Below the pieces are notes generated by a model. The model was given only the letters and a program-made list of their open reading frames with translations. It searched no databases and had not been told where the DNA came from. A DNA stretch of 56,757 nucleotides, from the NCBI RefSeq assembly GCF_022829405.1, contig NZ_JAKSXW010000046.1, positions 1-56,757 of the forward strand, written 5' to 3'. The stretch comes from Methylobacterium sp. J-076 (GTDB lineage Bacteria; Pseudomonadota; Alphaproteobacteria; Rhizobiales; Beijerinckiaceae). The position numbers were made by a program, and so were the translations under genes. Positions 25,376 to 36,328 of the stretch are shown here, one piece after another (the first letter of the stretch is position 1; the number at the start of each line of letters is the position of its first letter).

Positions 25376-27139
25376 TCAGTAGACGTCCTGCTGGTACGTC
25401 CTCGCCCGTTCCAGCCCGGCGACATGCGCCTCGGCGTCGGCGGAGGAGAGGCCCTTCACGGTCTCGAAGGCCCGCACCACGGCGGCGCGGACGTCCTTGG
25501 CCATGTGCTTGGCGTCGCCGCAGACGTAGAAGTGCGCGCCGCCATCCAGCCATTCCACCAATTCGGCGGCGTGCTGGTCGATCCGGTTCTGGACGTAGAT
25601 CTTTTCCGGCTGATCCCGCGAGAAGGCCACGTCGATCTTGGTGAGCGACCCGTCCTCCAGCGCCTCCTGCCACTCGAGCTGGTAGAGGAAGTCGTGGGTG
25701 AAGTGGCGGTCGCCGAAGAACAGCCAGGACCGGCCGGGGGCCTCGATCGCCCTGCGCTCCTGCACGAAGGCGCGGAACGGGGCGACGCCGGTGCCGGGGC
25801 CGACCATGATGATGTCGGTGGCCGGGTCGGCGGGCAGGCGGAAGTGCCGGTTCGGCTTCAGCCGCACCCGCAGCTTGGCGCCGTCGCGGATCCGGTCGGC
25901 CACGTGGACCGAGGCGACCCCGGAGCGTTGGCGGCCGAAGGTCTCGTAGCGCACCGCGACGATGGCGAGGTGGACCTCGTCCCCCACCTCCTTGCGTGAG
26001 GAGGCGATGGAGTAGGCCCGCGGCGGCAGCGGCCGGGTGATCGCGCCGAGGTGCTCGGCGGTCAGCGTGGCGGGGAAGCGCTCGATCAGGTCGATGAGGT
26101 TGCGCCCCTCCACCCAGGCGCGGGCCTCGGCTCCCGCCGCGAAGGCCTGGGCCTCGGCCGAGCCGGTCGCCTTGGCGAAGCGCTCGATCGTGGCCGGGGA
26201 CAGGGTGGTGATGTCGCGCTCCGCGAGCAGGGAGCGGCGCAGGGCCTCGTCCCCGGCGAGGCCCGCGGCGGCGAGGATCTCGTCCACCAGCTGCGGGTCG
26301 TTCTCGGGGTAGAGCTCCAGCGAGTCGCCGGGCTCGTAGGCCGGCGCCCCGTCCTCGAAGGCCAGCGCGAGGTGGATCGTCTCCTTGTCGGAGCGGGAGG
26401 AGTTGAGGTTCACGTGCTCGACCACCTCGACCACGACCGGGTCGCGGCTCGGCTCGGCCTCCTCGTCGCCGCCGGTGCGGGCGAAGTCCACCGCCACCAC
26501 GTTGTCGGGGGAGGCGGCGGGCGCCAGGGCCTTCAGCGTGCCCTTGATCCAGTCGGCGGCGGGGGTCTCGAAGTCGAGGTCGAGGTCGGCCCGCTCGGCG
26601 GCCCGCTTGCCGCCCAGGGCCTCGAACCGCGCGTCGAGCGCCTTTCCGATGGCGCAGAACTCCACGTAGGAGGTGTCGCCGAGGGACAGCACGGCGAACT
26701 CCACCCCGTCGAGGCGCGGGGCGCCCTCGCCCATCAGCTCACCGTAGACGCGCACCGCCCGGGCCGGGGGCTCGCCCTCGCCCCAGGTGGCGGCGATGGC
26801 CACGAGCTTGCCCACCTTCGGCAGGGTCGCGAGGTCGAGGTCGGCGAAGTCCACCACCTTCGGCTTGAAACCCTGCTTGCGGGCGAGCTTGGCGACATCC
26901 CCCGCCAGCTTCTCGGAATTGCCCGACTCGCTCGCGTAGACGACGGTCAGCGGCTCGCTGGCCTTGGGGGGCGCGGCCGGCGCCGCCTGGGGCTGGCCTC
27001 CGGCCGCGTCGAGGCCGGCGAGGAAGCCCGCGAGCCAGGCCCGCTGGGTCGGCGTCGCGTTGCCGAGCACGGCGTCGAGGCTGGCGCGCTCGCCATCCCC
27101 GAAGGGAGCGGTGCGCGGGAGGAGAGCGGAGCGAGACAT
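25376..27139 (-). CDS. cysJ: Sulfite reductase flavoprotein subunit
   Basis: A 587-residue diflavin reductase that passes NADPH electrons to CysI. The FMN-binding flavodoxin domain occupies about residues 62-205 (VYASESGNSEKLA). The FAD domain follows, with RAYSIASS, then the NADPH domain with GTGVAPFRAFVQERRA, and the C-terminal RTYQQDVY aromatic end, as in E. coli CysJ. The N-terminal 60 residues are a family extension. No Shine-Dalgarno precedes the ATG; a TTGACA lies at 27176-27171 and a GTTC-N8-GAAC inverted repeat just upstream of it. It is the first gene of a cysJ-cysI operon and diverges, via lrp, from cysHDN. Confidence 0.95.
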   Translation of the reverse strand: MSRSALLPRTAPFGDGERASLDAVLGNATPTQRAWLAGFLAGLDAAGGQPQAAPAAPPKASEPLTVVYASESGNSEKLAGDVAKLARKQGFKPKVVDFADLDLATLPKVGKLVAIAATWGEGEPPARAVRVYGELMGEGAPRLDGVEFAVLSLGDTSYVEFCAIGKALDARFEALGGKRAAERADLDLDFETPAADWIKGTLKALAPAASPDNVVAVDFARTGGDEEAEPSRDPVVVEVVEHVNLNSSRSDKETIHLALAFEDGAPAYEPGDSLELYPENDPQLVDEILAAAGLAGDEALRRSLLAERDITTLSPATIERFAKATGSAEAQAFAAGAEARAWVEGRNLIDLIERFPATLTAEHLGAITRPLPPRAYSIASSRKEVGDEVHLAIVAVRYETFGRQRSGVASVHVADRIRDGAKLRVRLKPNRHFRLPADPATDIIMVGPGTGVAPFRAFVQERRAIEAPGRSWLFFGDRHFTHDFLYQLEWQEALEDGSLTKIDVAFSRDQPEKIYVQNRIDQHAAELVEWLDGGAHFYVCGDAKHMAKDVRAAVVRAFETVKGLSSADAEAHVAGLERARTYQQDVY

Positions 27140-27184
27140 CGGGGGACCATGTCGTCGGGCGCGGGGCCCATGTCAACCGGGAAC

Positions 27185-27200
27185 GTTCTTTTTGCAGAAC
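27185..27200. promoter_or_regulatory. Candidate operator upstream of cysJ (GTTC-N8-GAAC)
   Basis: GTTCTTTTTGCAGAAC is a 5-6-5 inverted repeat, 9 bp upstream of a consensus TTGACA (-35, 27176-27171, minus strand) and 46 bp from the cysJ ATG. The same half-site arrangement occurs before cysH. Confidence 0.5.
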
Positions 27201-27249
27201 GGCGCGAAGTGAGAAGATCGCCATCGTGCTGCGCTGCGAAAGGAGAAGA

Positions 27250-27765
27250 TCATTCTCCGACCGCGGCGAGGGCGGGGGCGAAGTCCGGCAGGTGCCTAGA
27301 CGCCTTGGGCGGCGCGGGCAGCGGCAGGGCGGTGGTGGACTTCACTTTTTCCATGGCGAAGCGCGAGGTGACGTTCTTCAGCGGAAGGACCGAGATCAGG
27401 CGCTTATAGAAGGCATCGTAGGCCTGCATATCGGCCACGACGACGCGCAGCATGTAGTCCACATCCCCGGCCATCCGGTAGAATTCCAGCACCTCCGGCA
27501 TCGCGGAGACGGTGTCGGCGAACCGCTGCAGCCACTCCTGGGAGTGGTCGGCGGTCTCGATCGAGACGAAAACCGTCAACCCAAGCCCGAGCTTGACGGG
27601 ATCGAGCACCGCCACGCGCCGGTCGATGACCCCGTCCGCCTCCAGGCGCTGGATGCGCTTCCAGCACGGCGTCTGCGACAGGCCGACCCGCTCGCCGATG
27701 GCGGCGATCGACAGGGTCGCGTCCCGCTGCAGCAGCGCGAGGATCTTCAGATCGATGGCATCCAA
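27250..27765 (-). CDS. Lrp/AsnC family transcriptional regulator
   Basis: A 171-residue Lrp/AsnC regulator lying between the two sulfate-assimilation operons. The HTH is [19 protein letters not shown] with [19 protein letters not shown], followed by the effector-binding RAM domain ([20 protein letters not shown]). The C-terminal [17 protein letters not shown] is an extra disordered tail. I chose the TTG at 27765 because CGGAG lies seven bases upstream and LDAIDLKIL is the normal family start; in-frame starts farther upstream cross the promoter region. Its location suggests it controls cys genes, perhaps in response to an amino acid such as cysteine or a sulfur metabolite; that is inference. 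It is transcribed in the same direction as cysJ, 110 bp before it. Confidence 0.88.
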   Translation of the reverse strand: MDAIDLKILALLQRDATLSIAAIGERVGLSQTPCWKRIQRLEADGVIDRRVAVLDPVKLGLGLTVFVSIETADHSQEWLQRFADTVSAMPEVLEFYRMAGDVDYMLRVVVADMQAYDAFYKRLISVLPLKNVTSRFAMEKVKSTTALPLPAPPKASRHLPDFAPALAAVGE

Positions 27766-27950
27766 GAGCGAACTCCGCCATTTCGGGGCCCCTTCTCCTG
27801 AAGAAGGAACTTCCGCCCATATAGGGTGAGTACGGGGTTTTCGAGAATAATTTTTTATGACGGGGCGGGTAACAAACCGTTGCCATGTGCGCCCACGCAC
27901 GCGGCATCCGCCCTTTGCGGGGCGGGAATCGGCCCGTTCGCCTTGACTTC

Positions 27951-27966
27951 GTTCGGTATAGCGAAC
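27951..27966. promoter_or_regulatory. Candidate operator upstream of cysH (GTTC-N8-GAAC)
   Basis: GTTCGGTATAGCGAAC is a 5-6-5 inverted repeat placed 2 bp after a TTGACT at 27943-27948 and 68 bp before the cysH ATG. In that position a bound protein would block polymerase. It matches the repeat before cysJ in half-sites and spacing. Confidence 0.5.
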
Positions 27967-28033
27967 ATTTCGCTCCCTCGACAACCGGCGCGGCCCCCCG
28001 CTTCCACAAGGGCCGGCGCAGGAGCCACACACC

Positions 28034-28852
28034 ATGTCCCCCACGGACTTCAGGGCGGCCGGGGCCGAGGTCGATGACCTCGCCCAGCGCCTCGCCCCCC
28101 TCGACCTCCCCGCCCGCCTCACCCTGATCGCCCGCGAGGTGCCCGGCCGGCTGGTGTTCACCACGAGCCTCGGCATCGAGGATCAGGTGCTCACCCACGC
28201 CCTGGCGATGGCCAAGCTCGCGGGCACGCGGGTGGAGATCGCCACCCTCGACACCGGGCGGCTGTTCCCGGAGACCTACGAGACCTGGGTCGAATCCGAG
28301 GCGGCCTACGGCATCCGCATCCTCGCCTACGTGCCCGAGCGCGCGGCGGAGGAGGCGTTCGTGCGCGAGGAGGGCATCAACGGCTTCCGCCGCTCGGTCG
28401 CCGCCCGGCAGGCCTGCTGCGGCTTCCGCAAGGTCGAGCCGCTGGGCCGGGCGCTCGATTCCGCCGCGGGCTGGCTCACGGGCCTGCGCGCCGGGCAATC
28501 GGCCAACCGCGTCGCGACGCCGCTGGCCGCCTACGATGCCGAGCGCGGCCTCGTGAAGCTCAACCCCCTCGCCGATTGGACGCGGGAGCGGATCGACCTC
28601 TTCGTCCGCGAGAACTTCGTGCCCTACAACGCCCTGCACGACCGGGGCTTCCCCTCGATCGGCTGCGCCCCCTGCACCCGCGCCGTGAAGGTGGGGGAGC
28701 CGGAGCGCGCCGGGCGCTGGTGGTGGGAGCAGGAAGACAAGAAGGAATGCGGGCTGCATGTCGGCCACCCCGGCGCCGCCGTGCAGCCGGGCCAGGAGGC
28801 CGCCGTGTTCGAGCCCGCCCCCGCCACCCGCCAGCCGGAGTTCGCCCGATGA
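28034..28852 (+). CDS. cysH: APS/PAPS reductase with cysteine pairs for a [4Fe-4S] cluster
   Basis: A 272-residue reductase that converts activated sulfate to sulfite. The cysteine pairs in [14 protein letters not shown] and [10 protein letters not shown] bind a [4Fe-4S] cluster, which marks the APS-using branch; enzymes restricted to PAPS lack them. The C-terminal ECGLH carries the catalytic cysteine that forms the sulfonated intermediate. [13 protein letters not shown] is the nucleotide-binding loop. Absence of a CysC kinase nearby agrees with direct use of APS. The stop overlaps the cysD ATG as ATGA, so cysH-cysD are coupled. It heads the plus-strand cysHDN operon, with a GTTC-N8-GAAC inverted repeat upstream. 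Confidence 0.95.
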   Translation: MSPTDFRAAGAEVDDLAQRLAPLDLPARLTLIAREVPGRLVFTTSLGIEDQVLTHALAMAKLAGTRVEIATLDTGRLFPETYETWVESEAAYGIRILAYVPERAAEEAFVREEGINGFRRSVAARQACCGFRKVEPLGRALDSAAGWLTGLRAGQSANRVATPLAAYDAERGLVKLNPLADWTRERIDLFVRENFVPYNALHDRGFPSIGCAPCTRAVKVGEPERAGRWWWEQEDKKECGLHVGHPGAAVQPGQEAAVFEPAPATRQPEFAR

Positions 28853-29820
28853 GCGCCGCCCCCGCCGCCCTGCGGCCCGACACCGCCCAGACCATCGCCT
28901 CCGCGGCGGCCCATTCCCCCGCCCGCCTGAGCCACCTCAAGCGGCTCGAGGCCGAGGCGATCCACATCTTCCGGGAGACGGTCGCCGAGACCGAGAACCC
29001 GGTGATGCTCTATTCCATCGGCAAGGATTCCTCGGTCCTGCTGCACCTCGCCCTGAAGGCGTTCGCCCCCGGCCGGCTGCCGTTCCCGCTCCTCCACGTC
29101 GACACGACGTGGAAGTTCAAGGAGATGATCGCCTTCCGGGATGCCCGGGCGAAGGAGCTCGGCCTCGACCTGCTGGTCCACACCAACCAGGACGGGCTCG
29201 CCCGGGGGGTCGGGCCGGTGAGCCACGGCTCCGAGGTCCATACCGACGTGATGAAGACGCAGGCGCTGCGGCAGGCGCTGGACCAGCACAAGTTCGACGC
29301 GGCCTTCGGCGGCGCCCGCCGGGACGAGGAGGCGAGCCGCGCCAAGGAGCGCATCGTCTCCCTGCGCACCGCCCAGCACCGCTGGGACCCCAAGCGCCAG
29401 CGCGCCGAGCCCTGGCACCTGTACAATCTCCGCAAGAAGCGCGGCGAGTCCCTGCGCGTCTTCCCGCTCTCGAACTGGACCGAGCTGGATATCTGGCTCT
29501 ACATCGAGCAGGAGAACATCCCGATCGTGCCGCTGTACTTCGCCGCCCCCCGCCCCGTGGTGGAGCGCGACGGCCAGCTCCTGATGGTCGATGACGAGCG
29601 CCTGCCCCTCAACCCCGGCGAGACCCCGCAGGACCGCGTGGTCCGCTTCCGCACGCTGGGCTGCTACCCGCTCACCGGGGCGGTGGAGAGCGAGGCCGCG
29701 AGCCTGCCCGAGATCATCGCCGAGACGCTGGCCGCCCGCACCTCGGAGCGGCAGGGCCGGGTGATCGACAAGGACGGCGCCGGCGCCATGGAGCGCAAGA
29801 AGCAGGAGGGCTACTTCTGA
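28849..29820 (+). CDS. cysD: Sulfate adenylyltransferase, small subunit
   Basis: A 323-residue ATP sulfurylase catalytic subunit that adenylates sulfate to APS. The PP-loop [14 protein letters not shown] identifies the ATP pyrophosphatase fold; [13 protein letters not shown] and [18 protein letters not shown] are further family blocks, and the C-terminus ends in KKQEGYF. The N-terminal extension before the conserved [10 protein letters not shown] helix is about 25 residues. Its ATG overlaps the cysH stop, and its own stop shares one base with the cysN start, so the three genes are tightly linked. It works as a heterodimer with the GTPase CysN encoded next. Confidence 0.97.
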   Translation: MSAAPAALRPDTAQTIASAAAHSPARLSHLKRLEAEAIHIFRETVAETENPVMLYSIGKDSSVLLHLALKAFAPGRLPFPLLHVDTTWKFKEMIAFRDARAKELGLDLLVHTNQDGLARGVGPVSHGSEVHTDVMKTQALRQALDQHKFDAAFGGARRDEEASRAKERIVSLRTAQHRWDPKRQRAEPWHLYNLRKKRGESLRVFPLSNWTELDIWLYIEQENIPIVPLYFAAPRPVVERDGQLLMVDDERLPLNPGETPQDRVVRFRTLGCYPLTGAVESEAASLPEIIAETLAARTSERQGRVIDKDGAGAMERKKQEGYF

Positions 29821-31244
29821 TGACCGTCCATCCGCCCAAGGACACGTTCCAGCCGCCCGTCCCCGCCGACGTCGCCCGCGATTACGCGGCGTTCCTGGAG
29901 ACGCACCGGAGCAAGGAAGTCCTGCGCTTCATCGCCTGCGGCTCGGTGGACGACGGCAAGTCGACCCTGATCGGCCGGCTGCTGCACGACACCAAGCAGA
30001 TCTTCGACGACCAGATCACCGCGCTGCGCCGGGATTCCCGCAAGCACGGCACGCAGGGCGCCGAGATCGACCTCGCCCTCCTCGTGGACGGCCTCCAGGC
30101 CGAGCGCGAGCAGGGCATCACCATCGATGTCGCCTACCGCTTCTTCTCCACGGACAAGCGCTCGTTCATCGTGGCCGACACCCCCGGCCACGAGCAGTAC
30201 ACCCGCAACATGGCCACCGGCGCCTCCACCGCCGACGTGGCGGTGATCCTGGTGGACGCCCGCCAGGGCCTCACCCGCCAGACCCGGCGGCACGCCCTGC
30301 TGGTCTCGATGCTCGGGATCCGCCGGGTGGTGCTGGCCGTCAACAAGATGGACATGATCGGCTGGTCGCAGGACCGGTTCGCGGAGATCGTGGCCGGCTT
30401 CGGCGCCTTCGCGACGGGCCTGCACTTCGCCGAGATCCGGGCGATCCCGCTCTCGGCCAAGAACGGCGACAACGTGGTCGAGCCGGGGGTGAACACCCCC
30501 TGGCACACGGGCGGCACCCTGCTCTCCTTCCTCGAGACCGTGCCGGTGCGCGAGGAGGCCCTGAACGCCCCGTTCCGCATGGCGGTGCAGTGGGTGAACC
30601 GGCCGGATTCGGAGTTCCGGGGCTACAGCGGGCGCATCGCCAGCGGCAGCGTGCGGCCGGGCGACCGGGTGAGCGTGCAGCCGGGCGGACGCACCGCCAC
30701 GGTGGAGCGGATCTACACCGCCGACGGCGACCTGCCCGAGGCGGGGGCCGACCTCTCCGTGACCCTGGTGCTGGCCGAGCAGATCGACGCCTCCCGCGGG
30801 CAGGTCATCGCCGCCGAGGGCGCGCCGCTGCACGCCCTGGACAAGCTCGACGCCCGCCTGTTCTGGGCGGCGGAGACCGAACTGGCCCCCGGCGCGAGCC
30901 TGCTCGCCAAGATCGGCACCGCCACGGTGACGGCCACCGTCGAGGCGATCGTCTCGCGCATCGACCCCGAGACCGGCAAGCCCGGCCCCGCCGAGCGGCT
31001 CGCGGCCAACGACATCGCCGACGTGCGCCTCAGCCTCGACCGGCCGGTGGCGGTGGATGCCTACGCCGAGAACCGCGAGACCGGCAGCTTCATCCTGATC
31101 GACCGGGAGACCACCGACACGGCCGCCCTCGGCCTCGTCCTGGCCCCACAGGGCACGGTGGCCCCCGCGCCCCGGGGCACGGAGCAGGACGCCGCGTCCT
31201 CCACCGGCCTCCTCGGCAGCCTGAAGCGCCTGTTCGGCCGCTGA
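29820..31244 (+). CDS. cysN: Sulfate adenylyltransferase, GTPase subunit
   Basis: A 474-residue GTPase that drives sulfate adenylation by GTP hydrolysis in complex with CysD. Elongation-factor-like motifs are present: GSVDDGKSTLIG (P-loop), DTPGHEQYTRNMATG (switch II) and NKMDMIGW. Two beta-barrel domains follow. The ending SSTGLLGSLKRLFGR has no APS-kinase domain, unlike the CysNC fusions common in rhizobia, so PAPS synthesis is not encoded here. The ATG overlaps the cysD stop by one base. A perfect inverted repeat follows the stop and probably ends the operon. Confidence 0.96.
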   Translation: MTVHPPKDTFQPPVPADVARDYAAFLETHRSKEVLRFIACGSVDDGKSTLIGRLLHDTKQIFDDQITALRRDSRKHGTQGAEIDLALLVDGLQAEREQGITIDVAYRFFSTDKRSFIVADTPGHEQYTRNMATGASTADVAVILVDARQGLTRQTRRHALLVSMLGIRRVVLAVNKMDMIGWSQDRFAEIVAGFGAFATGLHFAEIRAIPLSAKNGDNVVEPGVNTPWHTGGTLLSFLETVPVREEALNAPFRMAVQWVNRPDSEFRGYSGRIASGSVRPGDRVSVQPGGRTATVERIYTADGDLPEAGADLSVTLVLAEQIDASRGQVIAAEGAPLHALDKLDARLFWAAETELAPGASLLAKIGTATVTATVEAIVSRIDPETGKPGPAERLAANDIADVRLSLDRPVAVDAYAENRETGSFILIDRETTDTAALGLVLAPQGTVAPAPRGTEQDAASSTGLLGSLKRLFGR

Positions 31245-31248
31245 CGGA

Positions 31249-31272
31249 CCGCCCCGGGATCCCCCGGGGCGG
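31249..31272 (+). terminator. Hairpin after cysN
   Basis: CCGCCCCGGG and CCCGGGGCGG form a perfect 10-bp stem with an ATCC loop, 5 bp after the cysN stop. There is no T-run, so it may be an RNA-stabilising or Rho-assisted structure rather than an intrinsic terminator. Confidence 0.5.
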
Positions 31273-31344
31273 CCCTCCACGAAATGCCGGTTTCCAAGGG
31301 TCCGAGACCTTCTGCGGATGCGGGGCGGCGCCCTGCCTCGCCCC

Positions 31345-32364
31345 TCAGGCGGCCTCGGCCCGCACTCCCCACGCCTCGGACAGCAGCCCGTACGAGGCGC
31401 GCCGGGCCGCCTGATCCGGCACCACCGTGACGATCATCAGCTCGTCCGCCTGGACCGATTCGGCCAGCGCCCCGAGCCGCGCCCGCAGGGTGTCCGGCGC
31501 GCCCACATGCAACTGGTCCCGCCCGCGCTCGATCCGCGCCCGCTCGGAGGCCGAGTACGGGTAGGCCTCCGCCTCGGCGAGGCTCGGCAGCGGAAGGTAC
31601 TCGCCCCGCTCCCGCCGCAGGGTCGAGAGCCGGGCGCTGGCCGCCAGCCGCTCGGCCTGCGCGTCCGTCTCCGCGCAGATCGCCGCCACCGCGAGGATGG
31701 CGTGGGGCTTCGTCCCGAGGCGCGAGGGCCGGAACAGGTGGCGGTAGTCCCGCATCGGCCCCTCGGCGGGGAGACCCGAGAAGTGCTGGGCGAAGGCGAA
31801 GCCCGCGCCGATCTGCCCCGCGAGCTGCGCCCCGTAATCCGACGAGCCCAGGAGGAACAGCGGCGGCAGGGGCACCCCCGCCGGGCTCACCGGGATGGCC
31901 GCGAAGGGATGGCCCTCGGGGAAGCCCCCGTCCCAGAACAGCAGCTCCTGCAGCCGGTCGAGGAAGTCGTCGCCCCCCGCGCCGGAGGGCGCCTCCCGCC
32001 GCCGCAGGGCGCGGGCGGTGACGCCGTCGGTGCCGGGCGCCCGGCCGACCCCGAGGTCGATCCGGCCGGGGAACAGGGCCTCCAGCACCCGGAAGCGCTC
32101 GGCCACCATCAGCGGCGCGTGGTTCGGCAGCATGATGCCCCCCGAGCCGACCCGCAGGTGGCGCGTGGCGGCGGCGATCTGGCCGATCATGATCTCGGGG
32201 GCCGGGCTCGCCACGTTGGGCAGGGCATGGTGCTCGGCGAGCCAGTAGCGGCGATAGCCGAGGCCATCGACGTGCCGGGCCAGCGCCAGCGTGTCGTGCA
32301 GCGCCTGCGCCGGGGTCGACTCCGAGGAGACGAAGGAGAGGTCGAGGACGGAGAGCGGGATCAT
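31345..32364 (-). CDS. LLM class flavin-dependent oxidoreductase
   Basis: A 339-residue luciferase-like monooxygenase (MsnO8 type). It begins MIPLSVLDLSFVSSESTPAQ, followed by GYRRYWLAEHHALPNVASPAP, the loop RVGSGGIMLPNHAPLMVAE and the flavin-binding DLGVGRAPGTDG. These give a TIM-barrel FMN protein of unknown substrate. The ATG at 32364 starts the conserved sequence; a longer in-frame version would add an unrelated polar stretch. It lies downstream of the toxin-antitoxin pair on the same strand but is separated by 46 bp, and is convergent with cysN. Confidence 0.92.
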   Translation of the reverse strand: MIPLSVLDLSFVSSESTPAQALHDTLALARHVDGLGYRRYWLAEHHALPNVASPAPEIMIGQIAAATRHLRVGSGGIMLPNHAPLMVAERFRVLEALFPGRIDLGVGRAPGTDGVTARALRRREAPSGAGGDDFLDRLQELLFWDGGFPEGHPFAAIPVSPAGVPLPPLFLLGSSDYGAQLAGQIGAGFAFAQHFSGLPAEGPMRDYRHLFRPSRLGTKPHAILAVAAICAETDAQAERLAASARLSTLRRERGEYLPLPSLAEAEAYPYSASERARIERGRDQLHVGAPDTLRARLGALAESVQADELMIVTVVPDQAARRASYGLLSEAWGVRAEAA

Positions 32365-32410
32365 GCCCCAAGAGATGGGGGCGCGGACGGTGGTGTGGGA
32401 GGGGCAGGCG

Positions 32411-34343
<1,933 letters not shown>

Positions 34344-34830
34344 GGGCCGGCTGCGGCGCCGGGTCACCGCCCGGGTTCGGTTGCCGGCTCGCCTGCGACC
34401 CCTTACACGGGCCTTCCCCGGGGCCGATGCGCCTGAAGGTTTCGCGAGCCCGCTCGGGCCTGCATGGCAACGGGGTCGGCAGTGACGGGACGGTCCGGAC
34501 CAGTTCTCTGGGTCGCGCCTGTGAGGCTTAGTGGGCCGAGCAGCTGCAGGAGTGTCGGAGACGCGGGGAACAGGAACCGTGGATCAGGCGCAAGGCCCAC
34601 TCATCGTCCGCGCCCGGCGCGAGGCAGGACGTGCCCGCGATGGCTCTGCGCTTGCAGATTGCTTGGGTAAGGCCGAGTTCCACTTCCGATCATCGTTGGC
34701 GGATCAGTCGCGTCCCTAAACGGGGCAGTGATGGGGCGGGCCCCTTGCGGGTTCCTTCACGCTCCGGTGCGAACCTGTGAAAGGGCCGGGATCCGGTCCG
34801 CAGTGTTTGCGTTCTCTCGGGCCCGTCTGC
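34344..34830. other. Gene-free interval of 487 bp
   Basis: I find no convincing gene, tRNA or riboswitch between aatA and the next gene. Short open frames here lack ribosome sites and codon bias. A local hairpin is possible around GGGTTCCTTCAC and GTGCGAACC near 34749-34776. A small RNA cannot be excluded. Confidence 0.4.
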
Positions 34831-35181
34831 ATGCGTTCCCTGCTCACTGGCGGGATCAAGGCCATCCTGGCCGTCGCCGCCCTCTCCACCGCCGTCCACT
34901 GGGCGCTGCGCCTCCAGCGCGAGCCCGGGGGGCTGGTCAGCGCCGCCTATGCGAGCCTGCCCGATCCGGAGACCACCGGGTCGATCGCGCCGCGCCAGGC
35001 CGCGCCTCCGGCCCTCGATCCGCGCCCGGCGACCGCCGCCGTCCCCGTCCCCGCCCCTGCCCCCGTGGCCAAGGCGGCGCGGGCGGCCCCGGTCGGCCTC
35101 GACCAGTCGCACCTCGCGGCGCTGGTGGCCACCGCCACCGGGGCGGCGAAGGCCAAGGCGGCCAAGGTGGCCAAGCGCTGA
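34831..35181 (+). CDS. Hypothetical membrane-anchored Ala/Pro-rich protein
   Basis: A 116-residue protein starting MRSLLTGGIKAILAVAALST, with a hydrophobic N-terminal segment that may be a signal peptide or anchor. A Pro/Ala-rich linker follows (PVPAPAPVAK), and the C-terminus is AATGAAKAKAAKVAKR, lysine-rich like proteins that bind nucleic acid or cell wall. I know no family. An in-frame GTG at 34777 would extend it by 18 residues with no supporting motif. It precedes the EamA gene on the same strand by about 140 bp. Confidence 0.5.
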   Translation: MRSLLTGGIKAILAVAALSTAVHWALRLQREPGGLVSAAYASLPDPETTGSIAPRQAAPPALDPRPATAAVPVPAPAPVAKAARAAPVGLDQSHLAALVATATGAAKAKAAKVAKR

Positions 35182-35319
35182 CGGACGGTGGCCGGCGCGG
35201 GCGCTCCCGCGTCCCCGCCGCATGGTTCCGTTGCGCCGCGGCCCCTACCGGCGTCGCCCCCGGCGTGAGATCCGAGGTCCGACGCCGCGGATGTCCGCCG
35301 CTCCCCCGATTCGCTTCCC

Positions 35320-36261
35320 ATGGGCACGCCCGCCACCTCCGTCCCGGCCCAGGCCGACCTCTCGCCCCAGCAGGCCGGTGAGGCGGATGCCGCCCGCCGC
35401 CGCCGGATCGTGGGCATCGCGCTCATGTGCGGCGCGGTCGCCTTCTTCGCGAGCCTCGACGCCTGCGGGAAGTCCCTGGCGCGGGCGGGGGTCGATCCGC
35501 TGGTGACGACCTTCATGCGCTACGCCGCCAGCGTGGCGATGATCTCGGTCTTCGTGAACCCCGTGCGGACGCCGAGCGTGGTGCGCAGCCGCCGCCTCGG
35601 GCTGCAGGTGCTGCGCTCCCTGCTCCTCTTCGCCTCGACGGCCCTGAACTTCATGGCCCTGCGCTACCTGCAGATGGCCGAGACGATCTCGATCCAGTTC
35701 GCCGCGCCGCTGACGGTCGCCCTGCTCGCCGGGCCCCTGCTGGGGGAATGGTCGTCCCGGGCGCGGCTGGGCGCCATCGGCGTCGGCTTCCTGGGGGTGC
35801 TGGTGATCGTGCAGCCGGGGGTGGGGGCCATGCACCCGGCGGCCCTGCTCAGCCTCGCCAACGTGGTCGTCTACGCCTTCTACGCCATCGTCACCCGCAA
35901 GCTCGCGGCCTACGATTCGACGGCGACGACGATGTTCTACACCGGGCTCGCGGGCGTCGCGCTGATGGCGCCGCTGCTGCCCTGGATCTGGACGAGCCCC
36001 ACGCAGTGGAGCCACTGGGCGCTGATGCTGGCGGTCGCCCTGTTCGGCACCCTCGGGCACTGGCTGCTGGTGCTGGCCCATGCCCGGGCGCCGGCCAACG
36101 TGCTGGCGCCGTTCATCTACACCCAGCTGCTCTGGTCGGTGACGCTGGGCTTCCTGCTGTTCGGCGACCTGCCGGGCCGCTGGACCATCGCGGGGGCGAT
36201 GATCGTCATCGGCTCCGGCCTCTACCTCCTGGCCCAGGATACGATGCGCCGGAAGGCGTGA
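35320..36261 (+). CDS. DMT superfamily transporter (EamA)
   Basis: A 313-residue, ten-helix transporter with two EamA repeats: the first from IVGIALMCGAVAFFASLDA through LGVLVIVQPGV, the second from SLANVVVYAFYAIVTRKLA to the closing SGLYLLAQDTMRRK. The segment FMRYAASVAMISV and YLQMAETISIQFAAPLTVAL are characteristic of the drug/metabolite transporter group. These export amino acids, nucleotides or other metabolites; the substrate cannot be predicted. A 35-residue polar N-terminus precedes the first helix. No neighbours suggest a substrate. Confidence 0.92.
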   Translation: MGTPATSVPAQADLSPQQAGEADAARRRRIVGIALMCGAVAFFASLDACGKSLARAGVDPLVTTFMRYAASVAMISVFVNPVRTPSVVRSRRLGLQVLRSLLLFASTALNFMALRYLQMAETISIQFAAPLTVALLAGPLLGEWSSRARLGAIGVGFLGVLVIVQPGVGAMHPAALLSLANVVVYAFYAIVTRKLAAYDSTATTMFYTGLAGVALMAPLLPWIWTSPTQWSHWALMLAVALFGTLGHWLLVLAHARAPANVLAPFIYTQLLWSVTLGFLLFGDLPGRWTIAGAMIVIGSGLYLLAQDTMRRKA

Positions 36262-36328
36262 GGTCCCGGCGAGGACGGCTTTGAGGCGACCCGGCGCCGT
36301 GCCTCCGCGCCGGGTCCGTGCCCCGTCC

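Noticed and set aside
27185..27966. LexA (SOS) boxes before the cys genes
   Set aside because: Alphaproteobacterial LexA sites are direct repeats (GTTC-N7-GTTC). These are inverted with an 8-bp spacer, and the genes have no SOS role.
27766..28033. SAM-II or another riboswitch before the sulfur genes
   Set aside because: I could not find the conserved core of any sulfur riboswitch, and the leader before cysH is too short.
34344..34830. tRNA or small gene (for example a 62-codon frame at 34531)
   Set aside because: No cloverleaf with a conserved T-loop, no ribosome site and poor codon bias.
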